From the IMG/VR virus record IMGVR_UViG_3300029448_000055, positions 1-54,835 of that record: a stretch of 54,835 nt of DNA; one strand, given 5' to 3'. The position numbers were made by a program, and so were the translations under genes. The notes under the pieces are model-generated. The model was not told where the DNA came from, made no database searches, and saw nothing but the letters and a program-made list of their open reading frames with translations. The DNA comes from a virus. Shown here one piece after another: positions 15,839 to 22,371 of the stretch; positions within the stretch are counted from its first letter, which is position 1; every line of letters begins with the position of its first letter.

Positions 15839-16027
15839 ATGATAAAACCAAACTTTCAAATAATAACCTTTCTTCAAGGTTGTATATTAGATACGCTTTT
15901 TTTTGACACTGAGAAAGAAGTAGAAGAAAAAGAAAAAGATTTAAGAGCCAGTGGTTATATTCTTTATTCTGAGCTTATCGGGGACGAAGAATTAAATTAT
16001 GTTGTTTATGATTATAGATCTGAATGA
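15839..16027 (+). CDS. Small early hypothetical protein
   Basis: 62 residues (MIKPNFQIITFLQGCILDTL, then EKEVEEKEKDLRASGYIL). An upstream in-frame ATG at 15824 is part of the ATGGAG ribosome site, which aligns with ACGGAG in the leader of the gene at 16798, so 15839 is the better start. It is mixed alpha/beta with an acidic coil in the middle. It is transcribed from the promoter at 15781-15809. No family is recognised. Confidence 0.5.
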   Translation: MIKPNFQIITFLQGCILDTLFFDTEKEVEEKEKDLRASGYILYSELIGDEELNYVVYDYRSE

Positions 16028-16130
16028 GATCCCAGATCCAGCTCTGATAGATCTTCCCCAAACAAATAAGACTGGCCACCTCCAGGATTTAACAACTCGC
16101 ACTTAATTAAATCGCAATAACTCGCAGACC

Positions 16131-16156
16131 AAAAAAAAGGGCAACCGAAGTCGCCC
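16131..16156 (-). terminator. Rho-independent terminator with TTCG loop
   Basis: On the minus strand GGGCGAC, TTCG and GTTGCCC form a stem with one mismatch and a stable C(TTCG)G loop (16139-16156), followed by eight T (16131-16138). It lies 18 bases after the stop of the gene at 16175. Confidence 0.75.
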
Positions 16157-16174
16157 TTTCCCTTACGACTAAAT

Positions 16175-16708
16175 TTAATTTATTTCAAAACCTCCACAAT
16201 ATTTAAGAAATCTAATCCACTCTTCCACGTGCTCTTGTGAAAAAGGATAACTATCTCGACTATCACGCTTTGAATAAAGAGCATTCCATTCATCATGCAA
16301 ATCTTCTGGATAGTCTTTTGGCACCAAGTTATCTTTGCCTGTAACTTTGGCTACTTTTTTCTTCAATGCTTCAAATTCTTTTTCAACTTTGGCATTGTTC
16401 TCTTTGGCTACCTTGATGCTCTCATCAATTTCCTTTTGATACTCAGCAAGCAAGCCTTCATCAATAGACCATTTCAAACGCTGTACTAACTCTCGGCAAT
16501 CTTCATCAGTTTCAAGCCCTTCGCCGTCGTTACAATGTCCCGACTCGAAAAGTTCTTCTGAAATTAATTGATTGGCGTTTTTTTGTTCAGCATAAAAACG
16601 ATCTATCTCAGCAGTGTAGTTCCATAAAGGACGCCACCACCATATGTTGCTTCTAAAGTATTCGCCTATTTCTTTTTCAGGCTCTCTTCCGTACACATCC
16701 ATTCCCAT
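16175..16708 (-). CDS. Conserved phage protein, GMDVYG type
   Basis: 177 residues. The N-terminus GMDVYGREPEKEIGEYFRSN, followed by WWWRPLWNY, is a well-conserved signature in unrelated phages and some bacteria, with no known function. A long helix follows (EIDESIKVAKENNAKVEKEF). The C-terminus EEWIRFLKYCGGFEIN is also conserved. It has the shared leader AACTTTAGGAGG and its own terminator at 16131-16156, so it is a single-gene unit. Confidence 0.65.
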   Translation of the reverse strand: MGMDVYGREPEKEIGEYFRSNIWWWRPLWNYTAEIDRFYAEQKNANQLISEELFESGHCNDGEGLETDEDCRELVQRLKWSIDEGLLAEYQKEIDESIKVAKENNAKVEKEFEALKKKVAKVTGKDNLVPKDYPEDLHDEWNALYSKRDSRDSYPFSQEHVEEWIRFLKYCGGFEIN

Positions 16709-16742
16709 ATTTACCTCCTAAAGTTTTAATTGTTAATAGATA

Positions 16743-16771
16743 CTGTTATTTTACTTAAAGTCTAGTATAAT
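16743..16771 (+). promoter_or_regulatory. Candidate promoter with perfect -10
   Basis: TATAAT at 16766-16771 with CTGTTA 17 bases upstream (16743-16748, poor -35). It lies 26 bases before the start at 16798 and shares the ACTTTACGGAG leader with the unit at 15839. Confidence 0.45.
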
Positions 16772-16797
16772 GCAAGTATAACTTTACGGAGATAAAT

Positions 16798-17193
16798 ATG
16801 AAATTATTAACAATAGATAATGCGAGAGGAATCCTGGAAAAGGGAGAAATATATCGCATAGGTACGAACGCTTTGAATGTTCTTGAATTTACTTATGAAC
16901 ATAAGGGCTTTAAAAAAAACAATCCAACATATAAAGACTCGCCTTTTTTAAAAGACGCAGAAACTTTATATTTAAATGGGGCAATCAATTGGCTTGACAT
17001 TGAAATGGAAGAACAAAAAACTGACTTTCGTTTTCATGCTGTTAAAAAACCAAATGCCGAAGACAAACGTTTTGAATGGGGTGTCTTCTGTGCTTGGAAT
17101 GGCGAGCCACTTTGGTTGTTAGATGATTACGAAACTACTGACGAAATCATGCTTGAATGGGAGAATGAAATGATGCTCCCCGATTACGAATAA
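16798..17193 (+). CDS. Hypothetical early protein
   Basis: 131 residues, acidic, with many aromatic residues. Segments include LLTIDNARGILEKGEIYRI, KRFEWGVFCAWNGEPLWLL and an acidic end (EIMLEWENEMMLPDYE). No signal, membrane segment or known catalytic motif is visible. It is a single-gene unit with its own promoter, ahead of the large non-coding stretch. Small acidic early proteins of phages often bind host enzymes, but nothing here says which. Confidence 0.5.
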   Translation: MKLLTIDNARGILEKGEIYRIGTNALNVLEFTYEHKGFKKNNPTYKDSPFLKDAETLYLNGAINWLDIEMEEQKTDFRFHAVKKPNAEDKRFEWGVFCAWNGEPLWLLDDYETTDEIMLEWENEMMLPDYE

Positions 17194-17203
17194 AAAAAAC
17201 AAG

Positions 17204-17244
17204 CTCCTGGTTTATTAGTCCCAATCACACACTAAAACCAGGAG
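17204..17244 (-). terminator. Long hairpin with T-run on minus strand
   Basis: CTCCTGGTTT-AT-TAGT (17204-17219) pairs with ACTAAAACCAGGAG (17231-17244): 14 pairs with a two-base bulge. On the minus strand the stem is followed by CTTG and eight T, so it would stop minus-strand transcription leaving the non-coding region. On the plus strand no T-run follows. Confidence 0.5.
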
Positions 17245-17653
17245 TCCCCAGGCAAGTAAGCCGCAAGTTACCGGAACAGGCCGCAGTTTGAGACAGCTCT
17301 ATAAGATCTAACAAATCGCAGTTTATTTTGCTCTGGCAATTTTTTGTATTAAGATACGCAAGTCGACTCTCTCGACTACTTTACTTCTCCTAAAGTGAAA
17401 GTCCCCAGGTTAACGCCTGGGGCATTCAAAAAAAATCGCACGAACTCGCAAATTTCCAGATCGGGATTTTAATTTTACAGATCCGGATCTCTTGCTCAGA
17501 TCTAAACAAATCGCAAATCAACGGCCACAAATCGCAAATCGCCAGACGCATTTTCATTTTGAAAACATTTCGCAAGGTTGGGCGAGAGGGGGGAAGTCAT
17601 ATTAACCATTTAAAATAAGCACTCATCAAAAAAATTACTTAACTTGTATTATC

Positions 17654-17682
17654 TTGATAGCTTATGTAATTATTTGTAAATA
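17654..17682 (+). promoter_or_regulatory. Candidate early promoter
   Basis: TTGATA (17654-17659), 17 bases, TAAATA (17677-17682), within the AT-rich end of the non-coding stretch and about 70 bases before the first gene of the small-gene chain. Other TATA-like words nearby make the exact site uncertain. Confidence 0.3.
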
Positions 17683-17750
17683 TCTGTGCATAAATTTTAA
17701 AAATATGTAATAATTTACATATAAGTTAAATAATTTTAGGAGAAAAAAAT

Positions 17751-17918
17751 ATGAATACTTACGAGTTAGAAAAAATTATAAGCTGTCAAAAAGAACTAGA
17801 ACGTTTATTAAAAACAGTTAAAAAAATTGATTTATCGAACACCTCTCTTAAACGAGCAGATGAAATTTCTATATCTGTTATCTATATTAAAGAAAGTTTA
17901 GATAAAATTATTAATTAA
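17751..17918 (+). CDS. Small helical early protein
   Basis: 55 residues, all helical (YELEKIISCQKELERLLKTV, then SISVIYIKESLDKII). A good TAGGAG lies 8 bases before the ATG. It is the first gene of the plus-strand chain after the candidate origin. The likely structure is a two-helix coiled hairpin. No family is recognised. Confidence 0.5.
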   Translation: MNTYELEKIISCQKELERLLKTVKKIDLSNTSLKRADEISISVIYIKESLDKIIN

Positions 17919-17939
17919 TAAAAATACAGGAGTAAAATT

Positions 17940-18362
17940 ATGAGTAAATTTAAAAAACAATTAGAAGCAGAAAAAGAACTTGCCATGATTAAGGGAGAGA
18001 GTTGGGAAGATTACTACGCAGATTTGGATATTCCAGAAGGTTGGGAGAATGTTTCTTATGGGAATGATGCTTTGCCAAGTTTCTTATCTGTGACCAAAGA
18101 AAATTGGGAAGATGAAAAGGCTTATCATATTTGGATAGATAGTCCTGACCCAGAAATCAGAAAACAAAATTCACTAGATATTTTTGGAGTTGAATATTCT
18201 CCAAGATTTTGTGTGACTATGTGTTATGGCTATGGTCCAACGCCAAACCCAGATAGTGAGTTTGGTTTATTCTCTTCTGATGATTGGCATGAAGTTGTTG
18301 AATGGATTAATAACAATCCAAAATCGCTAGAACAAATTGAAGAAACAAAGGAGTACTTATAA
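17940..18362 (+). CDS. Hypothetical early protein
   Basis: 140 residues, acidic, Trp- and Tyr-rich (SWEDYYADLDIPEGWENV, then FCVTMCYGYGPTPNPDSEF). The N-terminal 20 residues form a charged helix. It is followed with no gap by the next gene. Nothing marks an enzyme. It belongs to a chain of nine small genes running to 20015. Confidence 0.5.
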   Translation: MSKFKKQLEAEKELAMIKGESWEDYYADLDIPEGWENVSYGNDALPSFLSVTKENWEDEKAYHIWIDSPDPEIRKQNSLDIFGVEYSPRFCVTMCYGYGPTPNPDSEFGLFSSDDWHEVVEWINNNPKSLEQIEETKEYL

Positions 18363-18572
18363 ATGAAAAAATACAAAGTAACAGCATACGCACTTAACCA
18401 TGTTTGGTATCGTGAAGAATGGCTTATAGAAGCAGAATCGCAAGAAGACGCAATTGCAAAAGCTGAATCGCAAGAAGGCGATTTAATAGAAGAAGGCAAA
18501 GGAGATATTGAAACTTGTCGAGCAAGGTTTGACTTTGACCATATAGAAGAACTTGAAAAGGAGGAAGCATGA
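18363..18572 (+). CDS. Small protein, possibly DpnD/PcfM-like
   Basis: 69 residues. KKYKVTAYAL, then WLIEAESQEDAIAKAESQEG, resembles the small beta-beta-alpha fold of DpnD/PcfM-like proteins (a strand, a strand, then an AES-x-E-AI helix). The similarity is weak. An internal AESQE duplication is visible. It ends in EKEEA, whose codons form the first AGGAGGAAGCATGA junction (18559-18572) that also starts the next gene. Confidence 0.45.
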   Translation: MKKYKVTAYALNHVWYREEWLIEAESQEDAIAKAESQEGDLIEEGKGDIETCRARFDFDHIEELEKEEA

Positions 18573-18901
18573 ACATAGCAGTATTAGAGCCATATTCGGA
18601 TAGAGATGAATTTGAAGAATTTAAATGGGATATAAAAAAATGTTTTGAAAATTATTTAGGTAGAAAAGTTTTAATATACTCTGATAATCATGGTTGGAAT
18701 AATGACGAAGTATCTTATGAATTTATTTTAGATTGTCCTTACGATATCTTTTGGAAGATAATACCTAACTCTGATTGGAGTTTTAGTATAGGAACTTTGA
18801 ACGGCAAAAAAGACGAGCATTTATTTGAAGCAAAAGTTAGTTGTCATGACGGAACTAGCACATATAAATTACAGATAATTAATCAAGAGGAGGAAGCATG
18901 A
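18569..18901 (+). CDS. Hypothetical early protein
   Basis: 110 residues, mixed alpha/beta, Asp- and Trp-rich (FEEFKWDIKKCFENYLGRK, then IPNSDWSFSIGTL). It starts inside the first 14-base junction and ends in QEEEA inside the second (18888-18901), so it is translationally coupled on both sides. No family is recognised. Confidence 0.5.
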   Translation: MNIAVLEPYSDRDEFEEFKWDIKKCFENYLGRKVLIYSDNHGWNNDEVSYEFILDCPYDIFWKIIPNSDWSFSIGTLNGKKDEHLFEAKVSCHDGTSTYKLQIINQEEEA

Positions 18902-19167
18902 GCCAACCAAAACAAAAAGATATAAACCAAATCGCAGAAGCATTGAACGAGCATTACGGAGGTTTTGAAATAACAGAAGACCATTTATACAATGTAATTA
19001 TCCTAGATAACTATGTTCCAGATAGTCCTGGTTGGTGTGGAGATATCGCACTTGTTGTTCATGGAGTATCTTGTTGCAAAGATATTCTTTACAGAATAGA
19101 GGATAAATGGACATGGGTTGAAAGCATGAACGAAGGCGAATACAACCACAACAAAGAATTAATTTAG
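18898..19167 (+). CDS. Hypothetical early protein
   Basis: 89 residues. The N-terminal part (DINQIAEALNEHYGGFEIT) is helical. The centre has NYVPDSPGWCGDIALVVHGV and two adjacent cysteines (SCCKD). It starts in the second junction and ends in TAG just inside the third (19166-19179), so unlike its neighbours it is separated from the next start by 8 bases. No family is recognised. Confidence 0.5.
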   Translation: MSQPKQKDINQIAEALNEHYGGFEITEDHLYNVIILDNYVPDSPGWCGDIALVVHGVSCCKDILYRIEDKWTWVESMNEGEYNHNKELI

Positions 19168-19175
19168 GAGGAAGC

Positions 19176-19352
19176 ATGAGTAAAGGTTGTTGCAATAAAT
19201 GTGGCTATAAAGCTGATTATATTATTGATAATAATAATTATGCAGATAGTGGCTACAAAAATTTAGATGATGTACCAATAATCAAAATGTTATGTGGTGC
19301 TTGTTATGAAGAAGAATCAGATGCTTATAAAACAATAAAGGAGGAAGCATGA
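19176..19352 (+). CDS. Small zinc-ribbon protein
   Basis: 58 residues. It has CCNKCGYKAD near the start and MLCGACYEE in the middle, i.e. two C-x-x-C knuckles about 36 residues apart, as in zinc ribbons. It begins in the third junction with AGGAGG 5 bases upstream and ends with TIKEEA and the ATGA of the fourth (19339-19352). Small zinc-ribbon proteins of phages often bind nucleic acid or RNA polymerase. The target here is unknown. Confidence 0.55.
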   Translation: MSKGCCNKCGYKADYIIDNNNYADSGYKNLDDVPIIKMLCGACYEEESDAYKTIKEEA

Positions 19353-19561
19353 CATTAAAAAAGTTACAAGCAAAAATAAATGATATTGAAAGTAAATATT
19401 ATAAAGGGTGGCGTCAATCAGAAGAATGGTGGCGGATTACCGGTAATATCGAATCATCTGATAGGGAGTTATGGATTAAATACAATGATTTATATTACAA
19501 AAAATATAAAAGAAAGTTGGGCAAAGAAGCAGTTAAATTTTTTATAGAGGAGGAAGCATGA
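19349..19561 (+). CDS. Small basic helical protein
   Basis: 70 residues, Lys/Tyr/Trp-rich (LKKLQAKINDIESKYYKGWR, then LYYKKYKRKLGKEAVKF). It ends FIEEEA in the fifth junction (19548-19561). It is predicted helical with a basic surface and could bind nucleic acid. No family is recognised. Confidence 0.5.
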   Translation: MTLKKLQAKINDIESKYYKGWRQSEEWWRITGNIESSDRELWIKYNDLYYKKYKRKLGKEAVKFFIEEEA

Positions 19562-19827
19562 CTCAATATAAATCCGAAGTTGAACAACAAGCAATTCTAT
19601 TAGAACTTGAGGCTTGGGCAAAAGAAACTAAGTCTTACCATTTTCACAACCTTTCTAATATGTGGTATGACGATAGGCCACAAGATACAAAAGATGGCAA
19701 ATATGTTAGAGATACCATTTATAATAATGGCTTAGTGGAAAGAGTCTTAGAGAATAGTAAGGTTATTATCATGGGCAAAAAACTATCGACTCAGGATCTG
19801 TTAGAAAAATATTTAAAAGGAGAATAA
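19558..19827 (+). CDS. Hypothetical early protein
   Basis: 89 residues. An N-terminal helix (EVEQQAILLELEAWAKETKS) is followed by a basic C-terminal half (VIIMGKKLSTQDLLEKYLKG). It is the last gene using the identical AGGAGGAAGCATGA start. The next gene uses AAAAGGAGAATAATAATG. No family is recognised. Confidence 0.5.
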   Translation: MTQYKSEVEQQAILLELEAWAKETKSYHFHNLSNMWYDDRPQDTKDGKYVRDTIYNNGLVERVLENSKVIIMGKKLSTQDLLEKYLKGE

Positions 19828-19829
19828 TA

Positions 19830-20015
19830 ATGTTAAACAAAAGAAGAAACTTAACCTACGAAGGTTATGATGAGATCCTAGCCCAGGTTAGAGGTATCAT
19901 TGAAAGACACGCTACTTCGCCAGAGCAATACGATACTTTAATCCAACAGATAGATAATCTTGAAGTTGAGATTGAAGCTATGCTAGAAGGTCGCAATAAT
20001 CTATTAGAAGAATAA
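19830..20015 (+). CDS. Small coiled-coil protein
   Basis: 61 residues, helical (YDEILAQVRGIIERHATSP, then LIQQIDNLEVEIEAMLEGR). A good AAGGAG lies before the start, 2 bases after the previous stop. It probably forms a helical hairpin. It ends the compact chain, and a hairpin (20025-20057) follows. Confidence 0.45.
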   Translation: MLNKRRNLTYEGYDEILAQVRGIIERHATSPEQYDTLIQQIDNLEVEIEAMLEGRNNLLEE

Positions 20016-20024
20016 CACGCAAGT

Positions 20025-20057
20025 CCTATCAAGTTGATGTTTCGATTACTTGATAGG
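20025..20057. other. Intergenic hairpin in early operon
   Basis: CCTATCAAG (20025-20033) and CTTGATAGG (20049-20057) form a perfect 9-bp stem with a 15-base loop. No T-run follows, so it could be a processing or stability element between two early genes. Confidence 0.4.
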
Positions 20058-20083
20058 CGCTCGCACAACAAAGGAGAAATAAT

Positions 20084-20338
20084 ATGAATATAGTAGAAGC
20101 AATCGAGTTACTCGAACACAAACTTTTTGATCAAGGCAGATCCGAACAATACACTGCTTACGACAAACTAATTGATGATGCCTGGGATTTACTCAAAAGC
20201 AAACTTGATCTGACTGATGATGAGTTCAATCAAATCTTTGCTCAAAGCAGTTACTATCGACCTGAAGTAACGAAGATACTACGCAAAAAAAATATTACCC
20301 AGGATCCTGATCTTCCTGATTCTGATGTTGGTTGCTAA
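20084..20338 (+). CDS. Hypothetical early protein
   Basis: 84 residues, acidic and helical (NIVEAIELLEHKLFDQGRS, then SKLDLTDDEFNQIFAQSS). The TDDEFNQIF stretch is reminiscent of small phage early proteins but I cannot name a family. The last 44 bases overlap, tail to tail, the end of the terS-like gene on the other strand. The ribosome site AAAGGAG is good. Confidence 0.5.
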   Translation: MNIVEAIELLEHKLFDQGRSEQYTAYDKLIDDAWDLLKSKLDLTDDEFNQIFAQSSYYRPEVTKILRKKNITQDPDLPDSDVGC

Positions 20339-20798
20339 CCTCCTTGAGATTAACTACTTCGCCTTCGATAACTCGCACTTGGTTTTGTTCCAAGAGTTCA
20401 TTCAAACGCTGTTCCAATTGTTCTCGACTCATGCCATCGATCTTACCAAATCGCACTTCCTTCCTATCCACCATTAGGCCACCGAGTTTAGCTCGTGCGA
20501 TTTCAGCATTCACTGCTGGTCCATAAGAGCCATCAGCCGCAGCGGCATCCCTAATTACTGCTAATTTTCTAGCCACGTTCTCAAAATTAATATCATACTT
20601 CTTACGTTGCAACGCTTTCATCTGTTGAATACGCTCTTGAACATGCAGATATTCTGGATTGTTCATCATGCGACTGGCAATTACCTCCGGATTCTTAAAC
20701 CCAGCTCGATGAGCACAATCGGTTTGCGTTAGATCTTGATACACCATGAGATTGACAAACACCTCTTGCATCTTAGTAAGTTTCTTTTTTCTAGCCAT
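20295..20798 (-). CDS. terS: Terminase small subunit-like protein
   Basis: 167 residues. RKKKLTKMQEVFVNLMVYQD, then TQTDCAHRAGFKNPEVIA, then a helix ending in VQERIQQM, is the Terminase_2-type DNA-binding N-terminus (LT-x-x-Q-x-x-FV...T-x-x-A-x-x-AG). The middle helix (INFENVARKLAVIRDAAAAD) resembles the oligomerisation part, and the C-terminus is a polar tail (EGEVVNLKEVSNQHQNQEDQ). TerS selects DNA for packaging. It is about 5.5 kb from terL and in the early-type region. An early regulatory HTH protein is the alternative. Confidence 0.62.
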   Translation of the reverse strand: MARKKKLTKMQEVFVNLMVYQDLTQTDCAHRAGFKNPEVIASRMMNNPEYLHVQERIQQMKALQRKKYDINFENVARKLAVIRDAAAADGSYGPAVNAEIARAKLGGLMVDRKEVRFGKIDGMSREQLEQRLNELLEQNQVRVIEGEVVNLKEVSNQHQNQEDQDPG

Positions 20799-20997
20799 TG
20801 ACTGATTTTACTCCACGTCTTTGCAATTCGTTAAGCAATTTATTTTTATGTTTGTTTTTACCTTCTGCCAATTCTTTCTGGATCTCTTCAGTCGTTGCTT
20901 GTTTCAGATAGTAATGTTTCCAACGCCACATCCTGGTCGGTCTACCATTACCATCCTTGATGTATTCTTTTTGTGAAGGTTTTATTTTAGCTGGCAT
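20791..20997 (-). CDS. Conserved small phage protein, KHYYxK type
   Basis: 68 residues, basic. PAKIKPSQKEYIKDGNG, then WRWKHYYLKQATTEEIQKEL, then LLNELQRRGVK, is a pattern I recognise from marine phages of several types. Its function is unknown. It has a strong AAGGAG before the ATG and overlaps terS downstream by 8 bases. Confidence 0.6.
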   Translation of the reverse strand: MPAKIKPSQKEYIKDGNGRPTRMWRWKHYYLKQATTEEIQKELAEGKNKHKNKLLNELQRRGVKSVNG

Positions 20998-21091
20998 TTT
21001 TTTTCTCCTTTTTTCTTGTTAACTTTTGCTTAGGCTTTTTTAAATTAGCCACTAGCTCCATGTGTTCTTTCATTGTCATTACTTTTTTCAT
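20987..21091 (-). CDS. Possible small basic peptide
   Basis: 34 residues (KKVMTMKEHMELVANLKKP, then a lysine-rich end). It overlaps the next start by 11 bases. No Shine-Dalgarno precedes the ATG, and the reading competes with the 44-residue frame at 21045-21179. Confidence 0.3.
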   Translation of the reverse strand: MKKVMTMKEHMELVANLKKPKQKLTRKKEKKNAS

Positions 21092-21179
21092 TCATTTTTT
21101 TATATTTAATTTTTATATTCGTTAAAGTTTTCTCTGTCAAATATCCATTCTCCCTAATCTTACACTTTTCTTTTTTCAT
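21045..21179 (-). CDS. Possible small basic peptide
   Basis: 44 residues, Lys- and Asn-rich (KKEKCKIRENGYLTEKTLT). AGGAG lies 6 bases before the ATG, which overlaps the stop of the frame at 21176-21424 as ATGA. Real coding is uncertain. The composition fits a small DNA-binding peptide but could be chance in AT-rich DNA. Confidence 0.3.
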   Translation of the reverse strand: MKKEKCKIRENGYLTEKTLTNIKIKYKKMNEKSNDNERTHGASG

Positions 21180-21424
21180 TCATTTCTCCTTTTTATTTTT
21201 TCTATTATAAGTGGGATGAGAGGGGGTGGGGATGTGGGTTTACATACCCACTCATTCCCCTTCTTATAGAAGTGCACAACTGCACAACTGCACAGCCCAG
21301 TAAACATAAGGGTTTCAGAGCACGCTGTGCGCATGTGCAGGCATGTGCACTTGCACAACTGCACAACCATAAAGGTATTGATTTTATTGACTTTTTTCAG
21401 ACGCTGTGCAAAATCGCTAATCAT
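21176..21424 (-). CDS. Doubtful Cys-rich reading frame over repeats
   Basis: 82 codons, coupled by ATGA to the methyltransferase stop. The product is odd (LCKCTCLHMRTAC, then KPTSPPPLIPLII). Its Cys/Val runs come directly from the TGCACAAC repeats and its Pro run from the G-rich patch. I think the DNA elements are primary and the frame is probably incidental, but coupling at both ends keeps it possible. Confidence 0.25.
   Translation of the reverse strand: MISDFAQRLKKVNKINTFMVVQLCKCTCLHMRTACSETLMFTGLCSCAVVHFYKKGNEWVCKPTSPPPLIPLIIEKIKRRNE
21213..21238 (+). other. G-quadruplex motif
   Basis: Four G-runs on the plus strand: GGG (21213-21215), GGGGG (21222-21226), GGGG (21228-21231) and GGG (21236-21238), with loops of 6, 1 and 4 bases. 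This meets the G3+N1-7 rule, in a genome that is otherwise AT-rich. An imperfect GGGT/ACCC hairpin follows at once. Confidence 0.55.
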
Positions 21425-21435
21425 CGTTGCACAAC
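21271..21435. repeat. TGCACAAC direct repeats
   Basis: The octamer TGCACAAC occurs at 21273-21280 and 21281-21288 (tandem), 21352-21359 and 21360-21367 (tandem), and 21428-21435. GTGCGCATGTGCAGG-type and ACGCTGTGC copies lie between them. The pattern looks like protein-binding iterons and reaches into the 3' end of the methyltransferase gene. Confidence 0.6.
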
Positions 21436-22371
21436 CGTTTTTTCACAAAAAAGCCCTAATTCTTGTTCCATTCTTGCTTCCATAATTTCTACATATTCAG
21501 CATTTAATTCTATTAATACTGCCCTTCTTTGAAACATTGCTGCGACAATACCTGTCGTGCCACTACCAGCAAAAGGATCCAATACTGTGCCACCTTCAGG
21601 ACAACCTGCTAAGATGCAAGGCTCAATCAGATCTTTCGGATAGGTAGCAAAGTGAGCTTCTTTAAAAGGTTTTGTTGTCACTGTCCAGACGGATCTCTTG
21701 TTACGTTTTTCCAGAGCACCTATTTTGCTTAGTCCTTCTCTTATCTCCATACCCTTCATGCCTTTGCCTTTTTTAATATTTTGTGGGCTATCAGGCCCAT
21801 TTGGATATTTAGCTTCTTCTTTAATCGCTTCGTTGTCGTAGTAATATTTAGCCTGTTTACTCAATAAAAATATGTATTCATGTGCCTTTGTGCACCGATC
21901 GGTACAGCTCTCAGGCATGGGATTCGGTTTGTGCCAGATGATATCTTGTCTAAGATACCAACCATCTGCTTGTAAGGCCAAGGCTACCCTCCAGGGGATC
22001 CCAGCCAAATTCTTAATCGGCAACCCAAAGTTAACTTTGACATCGCCTAGTTCTGTTTGCATATCTTTGACTCTATTTGTTCTGCCTTTGGCTTTGTTTG
22101 TGTTAAAGCCTGAGCCTTGTTGCTGTCCATAGGTATCGCCTAGATTCAACCACAAAGTACCATCGTCTTTTAAGACACGCTTTACTTCTCTAAATACTGC
22201 AACCATATTTGCTATATAAGTTTCTGAGTCTGTTTCCATACCAAGCTGTTCCGCTTCATCGTTGTAGTTACGTTGCGCCCAGTAAGGTGGACTCGTGACA
22301 CAAGTATGCACTGATTGTTCGGGCAATTCCTTTAATTTATTCAAAGCATTGCCAATGTGAATATCAATCAT
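21421..22371 (-). CDS. DNA methyltransferase, N4/N6 beta-class
   Basis: 316 residues from the ATG at 22371. A longer frame to 22410 exists but adds 13 unlikely residues and would overlap more of the upstream gene. Catalytic motif IV is TSPPYW (26-31) and the SAM motif I is DPFAGSGTTG (265-274). The order IV before I marks the beta class. SPPY is typical of N4-cytosine enzymes, though N6-adenine enzymes with it exist. No restriction endonuclease partner is visible, so it may protect phage DNA from the host or mark its own. It overlaps the PAPS-reductase-like gene by 8 bases. Confidence 0.88.
   Translation of the reverse strand: MIDIHIGNALNKLKELPEQSVHTCVTSPPYWAQRNYNDEAEQLGMETDSETYIANMVAVFREVKRVLKDDGTLWLNLGDTYGQQQGSGFNTNKAKGRTNRVKDMQTELGDVKVNFGLPIKNLAGIPWRVALALQADGWYLRQDIIWHKPNPMPESCTDRCTKAHEYIFLLSKQAKYYYDNEAIKEEAKYPNGPDSPQNIKKGKGMKGMEIREGLSKIGALEKRNKRSVWTVTTKPFKEAHFATYPKDLIEPCILAGCPEGGTVLDPFAGSGTTGIVAAMFQRRAVLIELNAEYVEIMEARMEQELGLFCEKTVVQR

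Larger units (their letters stand above)
17194..17750. other. Non-coding region, candidate replication origin
   Basis: This is the longest gene-free stretch of the window (557 bases). A 14-base repeat ACAAATCGCAAATC occurs exactly at 17506-17519 and 17527-17540, a 21-base step (two helical turns). Related AAATCGCA or ACTCGCA copies lie at about 17312, 17433 and 17443. Two hairpins (17204-17244, 17403-17422) and five GATC sites lie in the same stretch. Beyond 17600 it becomes very AT-rich, like an unwinding element. This combination is typical of iteron-type origins. A minus-strand leader fragment, ACTTTAGGAG (17387-17396), has no gene after it. Confidence 0.5.

Noticed and set aside
17204-17300. 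tRNA-like fold in the non-coding region
   Set aside because: No anticodon arm or T-loop consensus (GTTCRA) is present. No tRNA gene was found anywhere.
17387-17396. Leader-like ACTTTAGGAG on minus strand with a possible gene
   Set aside because: No start codon with an open frame follows. It may be a decayed leader.
21271-21435. CRISPR array from TGCACAAC repeats
   Set aside because: Repeat units are only 8 bases and spacings are irregular.
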